Shown here in pieces: positions 1 through 8,935 of a stretch of 64,000 bases of DNA. Below the pieces are notes generated by a model. That model was not told the DNA's origin and did not search any database. It saw nothing but the letters and a program-made list of their open reading frames with translations. The position numbers and the translations under genes are program-made. Numbering within the stretch: the first letter of the stretch is position 1; every line of letters starts with the position of its first letter. This DNA comes from Agelaius tricolor. Taxonomy: Eukaryota; Chordata; Aves; Passeriformes; Icteridae. The stretch covers positions 16,212,001 to 16,276,000 of the forward strand of contig JALJCS010000004.1 in NCBI GenBank assembly GCA_023055355.1, written 5' to 3'.

Positions 1-254
1 AAATGATGGCTGTCCAGTTACCCATTTAAAACAATTATAATTTTCTTCAGAAGAAGAAGTATAACACACTGGCTTTTGTGCCATCCTGGCACCATGTGCA
101 GCCCCTGGCAGGGGGTGCTGGGCAGGGAGCAGCCTCTCATCCCCACTGTGGCTCCCCCTGGAGGGCAGGAGTCCCTGGGCCATTGACCACTCCAGTGGAA
201 TGAGGAGCCTGTGGGCGGCACTGCCTGCCTGCTATGGACCCTGTTCAGCTCCTC
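1..254. other. unassigned sequence upstream of the first CR1
   Basis: No gene is recognised. The stretch from about 60 to 254 is GC-rich for this locus and may be a further degraded part of the adjacent CR1 element, but I cannot align it confidently. The neighbouring gene HINT1, expected further to the left by mammalian synteny, is not visible here. Confidence 0.4.
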
Positions 255-905
255 CTGCAGGCAGTGGCAGCCTCCTGCCAGACCTTCGCACACCGAGGAT
301 GGGCACTGTCTGGGTAGCCCAGAAGGCCAATGGGACCCTGGGGTGCATTAGGGAGAGCATTGCCAGCAGCTCAAGGGAGGTGATCCTGCCCCTCTGCTGT
401 GCCCTGGTGAGGCACATCTGGAGTGCTGTGTGCAGTTCTGGACTCCTCAGGACAAGAGAGACATGGAGTTCCTGGAGTGGGTCCAGAGGAGGACTGTGAA
501 GATGGCACTGGAGCGTCTCTCTTTTGAGGAAAGGCTGTGGGAGCTGGGCCCGATCAGCTTCGAGACAGCTGGGAGGGACCTCATCAATGTCTATGAGTAT
601 TTAAAGGAAAGGGGTCAGAGGAGGATCCAGGCTGTTCTCAGCCATGCCCAGCAACAGATCAAGGGACAGTGGACAGAAATGGATGTTTCTGAAACAGGAA
701 GTTTCTCTGAACACGAGGAAGAACTTCTTTACTCTGCAGGTGAGCGGGTACAGGAGCAGATTGTCCAGATAATTTGTGGAGTCTTCCCCAGTGGGGATGG
801 AACTGTCTGGATACAATCGTGTGCCATGTGCTCTGGGCTGTCTCTGCCTGAGCAGGGACGTTGGACCAGATGGGCCCGTGTGGTCCGTTCCAGGCTGGGC
901 TGGAA
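255..905 (+). mobile_element. CR1 LINE fragment (end of ORF2 and 3' region)
   Basis: The nucleotide sequence and its partial translation match the C-terminal end of the CR1 reverse-transcriptase ORF. A stretch reading 'QRRTVKMALERLSFEERL' resembles the conserved CR1 tail 'VQRRATK...YEERLRELG' and is followed by 'GRDLINVYEYL'. The sequence then continues into a CR1-type 3' segment ending near 'gttggaccagatgggcccgtg'. The copy is 5'-truncated and diverged, with small gaps, and its open frames (200-499, 430-918) are remnants rather than host genes. It stops a few bases before the LYRM7 CpG island, so any promoter sequence further upstream has been replaced by or separated by this insertion. The exact 5' limit is uncertain. 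Confidence 0.8.
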
Positions 906-1075
906 GTCCCTAAAGTGAGTCCGTGAAGGCCGCCTCAGCCCCGCCGGCCATGGTAGCGCCGCAGGGGCACAAGGGCTGCTCGGAACGGCGGCGGCGGCGG
1001 CGGGCGGCCCCCGGGGGGCAGCATTGGCGGTGGCACCGGCGCAGCGCGGGAGGGTGCGACTCATCCCTGATGGGC

Positions 1076-1100
1076 ACTTCCGGCGGCGGGGTACTTCCGG
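1076..1100 (+). promoter_or_regulatory. tandem ETS/GABP-type sites
   Basis: ACTTCCGG occurs twice (1076-1083, 1093-1100) in the same orientation with the flanking GCGG partly repeated. The motif match is exact; factor binding is inferred from the motif alone. Confidence 0.6.
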
Positions 1101-1127
1101 CGCGGGACGGTGCTGGCGGCGGGCGCC

Positions 1128-1145
1128 ATGGGGAGCCGGGGGCAG
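1128..1145 (+). CDS. LYRM7: LYRM7 coding exon 1
   Basis: Six codons (M-G-S-R-G-Q) follow GCGCC, then CAG|GCGAGT. The human first coding exon is also very short (its product also begins MG). The donor would be GC, the known minor donor class, and the surrounding bases fit the consensus. The nearest GT further on (in the CA-rich stretch) does not keep the phase needed to join exon 2. Confidence 0.75.
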
Positions 1146-4100
1146 GCGAGTGACACACACACAAACACACACACGTACTCTGTCTGTGCCGGGAGGTTGC
1201 AGCTTTGTAGCTTTTGTCGAGCCAAAAAACATTGACTTTCAGGACAAGAAAGATAAAAAACTAGGTAAAGGAATGTAGCGGTTTGCGCGCAAAGGCTATT
1301 GCGGGAAAAGAAAGCGAGAAGTGTGATAAGCAGAGGGTAAAATACATCCAGATGCACGCGAGAATAAGCCAGGGAAAAACAGGGACCTAAGAATTAATAA
1401 GCCCTTTCATTATTGCGGTGTAATTTCCTGTCAGTGCCTCTTTCGGAAATGTCTTGAAGCCTAGTTTTGGGAGTGCAGTCGACAGGTATTAGCGGAGCTC
1501 TCTGTTAATGCAGGTGGCTGTAGAGGTCAGAGGTGTCTGCATTAATACATCCTGATCAAGACCATCTAATTCAGCTTTTCACCATTGTGGCTGGCGTAGT
1601 GAAAAGTTTCCAGGAGGGGTTTGGAGTAGTTGAACCAGAGAATATCCCTGGTTGGAAGGGAGCCACAGAAATGATGAAGTCCAGCCCCTGGTCTTGCATG
1701 GGACCATCTCCAGGACGGTGCACACACCGTGTGCCTGAGGGAGCTGTGCAAAAGCCTCCTGAACTCTTGTCAGGCTGGTGCTGTGACCACTGACCTGGGG
1801 AGCTTGTTCAGTGCCCAGTCACCTTTTGGGTGAAGAACCTTCTCCTGATACCCAGCCTGAGTGTTCCCTGACACAACTTCAGGCCGTTCCCTTGAATCCT
1901 GTCACAGGATACCAGAGAGGAGATTGGTGCCTGCCCCTCCTTCTTCCCTTGTGAAGAACCTATAGACTCCTCTATGCGTAGGAAGATGCCTGAAAATGGC
2001 TCACAAATTCTTGAAAAGAACCATAAAAAGTTTTAGGTTTTGCCGTATATGTGTTGAACATAAAACCCCATGTAATATTAATCTGCTGTTTGAAAAGATG
2101 GCAAATATACTGTGGGGAATAGAAATTTTAGGATATTAGAATATCTGCAAAACAAGAAGTTTATTTGTTGAGTTTTAATTCTGTGGGTTTACCTTCCACA
2201 GATTCATCCATCTAGGGAATGGTGCAGTTAAAGGCAACATGGCTCTGTTCATTTGCTGGGTTTTTTCTGAGTTACAGCCCTGTGCTTCTTCCTTGTCCTT
2301 CTAAAAAATACTTGGAATACTAATTGTGAGAGAAGTATTATGAAGTACTTGGAACTGTGCTCTCTAGAGATGCCACAACATGATAGGAAGTACTAGAAGG
2401 AGCTTCAAAAGGCATATTGTTTTCAAGATTATGTTTTTCTGGTGCTTGTCAGAGATTCTTTTCAGTCTCTGGCAGACACCAAAAAAGTCTCGTAAGGATT
2501 TGAGAGTTTCTGTGATTCATTGCAGTCTGTATGAATGATCAACCACATGACTGTGAGCTGTGATTCTCTGGGGGTTTTATTTTCATACATATTCAGGTGT
2601 GTCTTCTCTGCACTGTAAATCCTAGCTTTCTGAGTGTTTGCTTTTACTGAAGTGTTCGTTTGCTGACCTGGAATTGTATTTAGGGGAAGGACTTTGCTTT
2701 GATTTTGCCACACCACCTGTAGAAGAATTTTATGTGAGAATACTTCAGCCATTTCTTTTTCTATCTTTTTCAATAGCTAGAGAGTATGCACTGATAGAAC
2801 CTTGATAATTCCTTCAAGTAATTTGACCTTTAGAGTTATTCCAGTTCTGTTGGGTTTATTTGACATTGGCACATTAAAAAATGCTTATGTCAATGTATTT
2901 TCAGGATTTTATTTCCATCATGCCAAATAATTATTTAGGATGTGGTGCCAGCATTTTAGGGTAAATTGAAATATCTAGACCTAAGATTTTGATGACATCA
3001 CATCAGCTTTGGCTGCAAGTGTTTTAATCAGGAATTTAAGTAAAACCTCTTAGATACTGATTCTGTATCTAATTCTGTACTGAATGGAAATAACATGAAA
3101 TTTAAACCAAAACATTTTCAATTGTAACATGTTCATTTTAACTAACAATCCTGCTAGCAAATAAGTTAATTCTATTGATGTTGTATTGGCAGGTTTTGAA
3201 GCTTTTTAAGTTGTTACACAGAACACGGCAAGAAGTTTTTAAAAATGATATCAAAGCCCTCGAAGGTGAGATACTTGTTTTGTGTGGTGTGTGCTTATCT
3301 GTATTTCATGGAACTTTCTTCTTGGAATACAGAGAAAGATAATTCTTAACATAATCTTTCTTCAAATTTCTCCCATAATTTTCAAGTAATAATTGGGAAA
3401 ATTTGTATGTCCATAACGAGATACCCTTTATTTTGAAACAAAAAATAGTCCTTATATTCAAGCACTCAACACATATTTTGGAAGGGAAACATTTCTACAT
3501 TTCTTTTTAAAATGTTCCTGATCTTCTTGGGAGATATTTTTCTTTCTTTTTTTTTTTTTTTTTAACTTCTCTTCAGTCCAGCCAGAGCATAGTTAGCTGC
3601 ACTAATTAATTCTCTATGTGTGGTTTTTCCTCAAGGGATTAATCCTGCTTTTTTAGTACCTTGTGTATGCAATACAAAATGCTAAATTGGGAATCTTATT
3701 TTATTTGTATACCAGTCAACTTAAAATATGACAGCATGTGAATTATATGGAGGTCTTTCATTTAAATACTTTGATCAGGGTGCCCCAGGACTATGCCATA
3801 AAGGACTTAAGATTCTTAACTTTGGGGCAGTGACAAATTCAAAATACAATTTTTGTCCACTCTTTAGTTTTTTGTTTGCTTTATTTAGCTGCAAGACAAA
3901 AGATAAATGAAGAATTCAGAAATAACCGAGACGAGACATCTGAAGAGAAGATTAATGAGGTATTTTATTGCTTTCTGTTGTTTGGGGTTTTTTCCCACTT
4001 CACATATGAATATTTAGAAATTAGTTTTTTGCTTAAAGGATCTCTAAACCACTGTAAACAGATTGAGACATCATGAAAGCCAGGTTGGTTTAGAAAGACT

Positions 4101-7100
4101 TCTACATGGATCTTTGTTTATAAATATATAGATACCGCCAATAGTATCAATACTGTGTTATAGAATCTTGTACATAGAAAAGTACATAAGTAGAAAGTGT
4201 GTTCTGATAGTTCAATATGATTATTTCGAAGTTTATAATAAAATTTTATGGGATAATGTTTGAAGTAGCAATTTTCATGTAAATATTTTATACTTTGCTC
4301 ATAATATCTGTACTGTGGTCACTTAAATGTACCTGCTCACTGTTGTTTGGGCAAACAGAAACAAACAGACAAATTAAACAACATGCTGACTTACTATCAC
4401 AAATGACTCAGTGTCTTTGTGGAAGGCAAAAACCAGCAAAATTAATATGATTTATTGTAGTATAGTATAGATGTAGCATATCTTAATTATATTAAAGGGA
4501 TTTTTTTGCTTCTTCTTTCCTTACCATCCATTAAAAGTGGAGCATTCTGTTAATTCACTAAGTTGGTTACCTTTGCCTTAACACTTTTTACTGAGTCAGT
4601 TTTTTCTGACAATTACTCTGAACTGAAAGGGAACTTCTGTGTTTTAGATAATTTTAGCTATTAACATCCGTACAGACTGAATAACTTAGTCCTTATTGTT
4701 CAGCCTTTTATCAGACTGTCCTTACATTGTAACTGGGCACTGGTTGGAAGAAAGTGCCTACATCTGTTCCCTTGAAGAAATAAAATGTAAACCTTTTCCT
4801 CATGCCAGCCACAGAACAGTAATGTAAATAGTTCTGACCTTTTAGTTAGGAGTTCCTGAATTTCAGCTTGTTATCAGCCTCCTGTAATAATACTCAGTGT
4901 TTGTGTTACCACTGTCTGATTAGCTATGTTATGTGTTCAGGGTTGTTTTTTTTTTTTTATAGATGTACAGGAAAAAGATTTGCTGCAATTCTGAAATCTG
5001 TATTTGTTTTCTAGGCAACCTAAAAATTACACATATGTGACTTTTTAATATGGGATAGTTGATATTTGATTAACTGTGTCAGTGAAAGAAATACTAGACT
5101 TCCATCCCAGCTACACACTCCTAGAACATCACAGAATCTGTCATATTTATTACATGTACACACTGAAAAGAATTAGTTGCAGAGGAACTGAACCAAGTTT
5201 TATAGAGGACTTGAGAATGTTTGAGCACTTGCTTGCATGAATGTGATGCTGTTAATGTTCTGCTTTGGACAGCAACTAAAAAATGGAGTATTGACCAGCC
5301 AGAATAGAAAACTACAGTGTATTCTAATATGACAATAAGTACTTGTATGTACTTGTACATGTCAAGCTTGCAGTGACATAAGGAGATTGAGGTAACTGTC
5401 TACAGTATCAGAATGAAAAATGTGGTAGCTAAATCTAATGCACCAGTTTTTGTTCAGATCAGGAGTGCACTTAGGAAGTTACCTTGGTTAGTTCCACTTC
5501 CTGTGGCTTTGTTTGTTATGTAAAGTGTCAGACCAGCTAGCAGAATTCCCTTAAGAGGAATTCTTCCCTTCCTCTGAAGAGGAAGCTGTGCTTGAGGAGC
5601 ATGCAGCCCAGCTGCTAATGGGCTCTAAGCAGGGGGAACTGAAGGGTACCTGCTCCAAGCCCTTAAAAGGGAAGAGCATGAGAAATGCAGTGTGGATGGC
5701 AAGTATTGAGCCCTAGCCTTTGCAAAGATCCACTTCTGTTGGTACACGCTGCTTCCTAGTGTGAGCATGTCTCCTGAAATGTCTCACTTGAGCAATTTCA
5801 TTACTTCTGACACAGATATCAGGCAAACAAGTATTAGGCTTCTCTTAATGGTGCAGCAAAGCTAGCAAGGGTGCTGCAGCTTATCCTCTTAGTGAGAGAA
5901 GGAATTCTAGGCCTTTTGCTAAATACTAATACCTCCTGTAGTCTTTAGGTAGTGCCTTGTTTCTGCACAGTTCTGCTGTGAAAACTCAGAATTCTTAATT
6001 CTTGTCATGTTTTGCGCTTGTTTTTGTCTCCTTATTTCAGGAGCGGTAGTGTTGAAAGAATGAGATTGCCCTTTCACTATGGGAAGTCGAATGTTATTGA
6101 GGCATGAGTGAGTGTCTTTGATCATTGGAAACTAGTTAATTGGTTTTGTAGTTGCATTTCACCTTACTCGTTTGCAGTTTTAATTGGGTACATAGATGTA
6201 TGTACTGGTGTATGTTACTGAGCCAGAGTTTCCCTCACTATGTGCTCCATGTCAAACACGTCAACCTGTAAGTTATTCCAGGATCCCCAAGGCAAAAGCA
6301 ATGTATACATTGTACATAAGTAACTGAGTAGTAAAACCGAATGATTTTATTATTTGAATAGCTGTCTGGTATGGAGAATATCTTCAGAAACAGTTACATA
6401 TAATTCAAATTGCTCTCTTGTTCCTCTCTTCTTATTCCTTATTACTAGCTTCTTAAAATTGCTTCAGATGTTGAAGTGATTCTCAGAACTTCTGTTATTC
6501 AGGCGGTTCACACAGATTCTGACAAAATAGGTGAGTAAGCCTGCATGCTAAAAACATCATTAAATATGTTACAGTTTAGAAAATAAATATAGAATGTGAA
6601 ACTAAGGAAAGGGATAGTGAGGCAAATAGCCTGTCTGTTATTCTGTGGCAAAATTCTTAATATAAGCTATTCATTAATGTCACTACCTAGGACAGGTGAA
6701 GGTTTCCAAGGTACAAAGTTTCCATACAAATATTTTGAGGTATGGAGGCTGGTAGGAAAGAGGCAGTGATTACTTTTAATGTCCCTTAACTAGCTGTAAG
6801 TATTAGGAGAGTCAGCAGTTAGATAGCTAGTCAGCATGCATGTACAGGCTGATCAGTCAGCATATGTCCAAAGGCAGTAGCCACTGTACCTGTCTGGAGG
6901 TGTTTGCTCTACCAAACAGGGAGGAGCTGCCTGAGGAGCATTAACAAGTGCAGTATATACAGTGACCGTAGAAAAGCTTTTTCTTTGAGGATTGAGTGTT
7001 CATTTCCAAAACTTTTTTCCAACAATTTCATTTTCAGGTTATACTGTGTAAGATTTGTGACATAGTGATTACCTCAATGCAAAGTCTATCAAATTTTGAA

Positions 7101-8483
7101 ATCCTGATTCCTGGTTTAGAAGTTCTTTTATCTTGCAGTCAAAAAGAGAAGTAGTAGGTAGGCTCAGCATACAGCTGTGTGGTAAGAGAATACAAGAAAT
7201 CTTCAGCTGTGTACATTGTTTCCTTTTACTCTGTTTAGTGTTGTCTGGAAAGTGTTGTACCAATTTTCAGTTCTAGGTTTGGTAAAACATTTAACTTTAA
7301 AACAGCCATTATAATCAAGGCCAAAGATAAGTCTGGACCAGTGTCAAGTCTTCCACGATGATTCCAGGCAGATAATAGTTGAAGAATAGGAACAGACAAA
7401 GTGAATTTGCACCTCTTTCAGCTGTTCACACCTGCCAGTGCTTCCTGAGTCAGGGATGTTTTCTGGTTTAATTATCTTCAATGGGCTTCTCTTCAATTAC
7501 TTCTCATTTTCATCAAGCTGTTAATGAATTTTTAAGTCCTTTATTGCATCCTTTTTGTTCACTTCCCCCATGAAACAGCTCTCAGAAACAACAGGTGAAA
7601 GCCTGTGATTATTCTTGCTATTCACTGCACACTGTGGGCAAGGAGGCATTTTATACACACAACGATGGCACAATAATGTTTTCTCTCTCGTTTTCAACTG
7701 GATTCCTGCTAATAGTCACTGCTAATTCTAAATTTAATTTTTGGCTGCCAAGCATACATATTATGTACTTATTTTTACAAAATTGTACTCATTAAACTCA
7801 TCAGAGTGGTCATAATTGTTAAATTGTTAAAGTTATAATTGTTAAAAACAATGGGGATGTCCCCGATCTTCCAGATGGAGCGGCACCAGTTCAGTGGGTC
7901 AGATGCCCCCTGTTGTCCTGTTTTTTGTCCCTTTGGATTGGTTTCTTTTTGGATCCTTCATTTGCATGAAAGTTAAGGCGCCTGATTGGCCCATTACAGT
8001 TCTGTCCAGGCTGGCTCGTTTCCCCTGGGGGGTGGTGCTCTTTACATAGGTGTATTATGGTACCGTTGAGTACTGTATGTCTTGTAACTACCCTTTTAAC
8101 CCATAACCAAACTAACAGTACGTGCTTAACAATTATGGCTTCTTAATATCAAAATTTTCAATGCTTATAAAAGAAGATGGGAAAACATTATTTTAGCCAG
8201 CTGAAAGTAAAATCTTAGTATGATTTTGTCTTAGATATCTAGATGCTAGATAGATGCTCCTTACCACAAGTTCAGATCCTCATTTTAGTAACCGAATATT
8301 TTGTTTGTAAATGTAAAAACACCTTTAGAATTTGAAATAGTATTTTCCCAGTATTTTCCATAAGATTGTAGTCTTACTCTTTTGTTGTTTTTTTTTTCTA
8401 TTTCAGTACTCATACCCAGGAAAGATCTGCTACAGGACAACACTCCCTACTTAGATAAACCAACAAAAAAGCAAGAATCCTGA
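1128..8483 (+). CDS. LYRM7: LYRM7, LYR-motif complex III assembly factor (spliced, 5 exons)
   Basis: Joining 1128-1145, 3193-3265, 3889-3959, 6449-6530 and 8407-8483 gives an uninterrupted 321-nt frame of 106 residues plus TGA. The product aligns along its whole length with mammalian LYRM7 (MZM1L, 104 residues). Residues 7-24 read VLKLFKLLHRTRQEVFKN, with the LYR-type tripeptide as L14-H15-R16, and are followed by INEEF (36-40), LRTSVIQ (66-72) and PRKDLL (85-90). LYRM7 is a small helical mitochondrial matrix protein of the Complex1_LYR family. It stabilises the Rieske protein UQCRFS1 and helps it receive its 2Fe-2S cluster from the HSC20/HSCB system before insertion into complex III. Intron phases are 0, 1, 0 and 1, and the frame closes at every junction. 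The start is the ATG inside the CpG island. There is no obvious N-terminal presequence, as is usual for the family. The only oddity is a GC donor for intron 1. Confidence 0.93.
1146..3192 (+). other. LYRM7: LYRM7 intron 1 (GC-AG)
   Basis: The intron begins GCGAGT and ends TTGTATTGGCAG. It contains a CA-rich microsatellite just after the donor (about 1152-1176), a reverse-strand CR1 fragment (about 1637-1985) and otherwise AT-rich unique sequence with no supported gene. Confidence 0.75.
1637..1985 (-). mobile_element. CR1 LINE 3' fragment, antisense to LYRM7
   Basis: Read on the minus strand, this is the CR1 3' region. The plus strand shows the typical reverse-complement phrases 'gaagtccagcccctgg', 'gtgctgtgaccac', 'gggtgaagaacctt' and 'agagaggagattggtgcctg'. 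It is 5'-truncated and considerably diverged, with no coding capacity. Confidence 0.8.
3193..3265 (+). CDS. LYRM7: LYRM7 coding exon 2
   Basis: Bounded by GGCAG|GTTTTG and CGAAG|GTGAGA. It encodes residues 7-30 plus the first base of codon 31 and carries the LHR form of the LYR motif (residues 14-16) and the conserved TRQEVFKND stretch. It is 73 nt long and ends in phase 1. Confidence 0.95.
3266..3888 (+). other. LYRM7: LYRM7 intron 2
   Basis: GT-AG intron of 623 nt with a T-rich homopolymer tract around 3546-3563 and nothing else recognised. Confidence 0.9.
3889..3959 (+). CDS. LYRM7: LYRM7 coding exon 3
   Basis: Bounded by TTATTTAG|CTGCAAG and AATGAG|GTATTT, 71 nt. It completes Ala31 and runs to Glu54, including KINEEFRNN, which matches the mammalian KINEEFKNN. 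The open frames at 3728-3910 and 3876-4076 that overlap it are not genes; they read through the splice sites. Confidence 0.94.
3960..6448 (+). other. LYRM7: LYRM7 intron 3
   Basis: GT-AG intron of about 2.5 kb, AT-rich. I see no repeat family or gene that I can name. Around 5530-5730 is a somewhat GC-richer block (CTCT/GAGG-rich) of unknown origin. Confidence 0.85.
6449..6530 (+). CDS. LYRM7: LYRM7 coding exon 4
   Basis: Bounded by ATTACTAG|CTTCTT and AAAATAG|GTGAGT, 82 nt. It encodes residues 55-81 plus the first base of codon 82, with VEVILRTSVIQAVHTD matching mammalian VELLLRTSVIQGIHTD. Confidence 0.95.
6531..8406 (+). other. LYRM7: LYRM7 intron 4
   Basis: GT-AG intron of 1876 nt with a good pyrimidine tract before the acceptor (TTTTTTTTCTATTTCAG). 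It carries the LTR-like insertion described at 7840-8131. Confidence 0.9.
7840..8131. mobile_element. putative short solo LTR in LYRM7 intron 4
   Basis: This 292-bp block is clearly richer in GC than the intron around it. It starts TGTTAA and ends TTAACA, so the six terminal bases form a perfect inverted repeat with TG...CA ends, as in retroviral LTRs. The 5-bp flanks are ATAAT (7835-7839) and ATTAT (8132-8136), matching at 4 of 5 positions as an imperfect target-site duplication. An inverted CCAAT-type motif (GATTGG) is inside. I cannot name the family. A non-autonomous DNA transposon is the alternative. Confidence 0.45.
8407..8483 (+). CDS. LYRM7: LYRM7 coding exon 5 and stop
   Basis: The exon follows TTTCAG, completes Val82 and runs to TGA at 8481-8483. 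It encodes PRKDLL, conserved with mammals, and a diverged lysine-rich C-terminus (residues 99-106), two residues longer overall than the human protein. Confidence 0.94.
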
Positions 8484-8932
8484 GGAAATATTGTTACCAG
8501 GGAAAAAGAGACTGAAATCAACTTACTGATTTTATTGCGTGCTGGGATATCATCATGCACTTGTTCTGTGGAAGATAGTAATACTTTCACAGAATTTAAA
8601 AGTACACTCATGAATTGTGTTACTTCAGCCAGGAATGTTTCTGATTATGACAGCTCTCAGACAGAGATTGTTTCCCAGCAATCCAGAGTTTTTCGAAGCT
8701 ATATAAAAATTAAATTGAGTACTGAATACTGATAATATTTATTTTTAAGTTTATTGTCAATCATAAGCTTCCTTGAAGTAATGAAAAATCATCTTGTGGT
8801 ATTTAATGTTAAATTTATGCTTTGTACCAAAAGCATGATTTCTGAAGTTGTCATTAATTGTACACTAGTATACTGTGATACTTGAGAGCATTCTTAAAGG
8901 TTTATCTGAATAAATTATTTGTGTTTTTCAGA
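8484..8932 (+). other. LYRM7: LYRM7 3' UTR
   Basis: AT-rich sequence between the stop codon and the polyadenylation signal. The open frame at 8535-8732 inside it is not a gene. A variant signal ATTAAA at 8709-8714 could give a shorter transcript end. Confidence 0.7.
8909..8914 (+). terminator. LYRM7: LYRM7 polyadenylation signal AATAAA
   Basis: A canonical AATAAA is followed within 10-30 bases by GT- and T-rich sequence (TTATTTGTGTTTTTC), the usual downstream element. Cleavage is expected near 8925-8935. Confidence 0.65.
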
Positions 8933-8935
8933 GGG

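Larger units (their letters stand above)
915..1150 (+). promoter_or_regulatory. LYRM7: CpG-island promoter of LYRM7
   Basis: A compact CpG-dense block contains a CGG run (about 986-1004) and no TATA box, in contrast to the AT-rich surroundings. It ends at the LYRM7 start codon (1128). Two copies of ACTTCCGG, the consensus for ETS factors such as GABPA/NRF-2, sit at 1076-1083 and 1093-1100, spaced 17 bp apart and 27 bp before the ATG. GABP sites are common in promoters of nuclear genes for mitochondrial proteins, which fits LYRM7. The transcription start cannot be fixed from sequence but should lie within roughly 1000-1110. Confidence 0.8.

Noticed and set aside
430..918. 162-residue open frame upstream of LYRM7
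   Set aside because: It is a diverged piece of the CR1 reverse-transcriptase end and 3' region, not a host gene.
3728..4076. Two plus-strand frames overlapping LYRM7 exon 3
   Set aside because: They read through the exon's splice sites. The spliced LYRM7 frame explains the conserved part.
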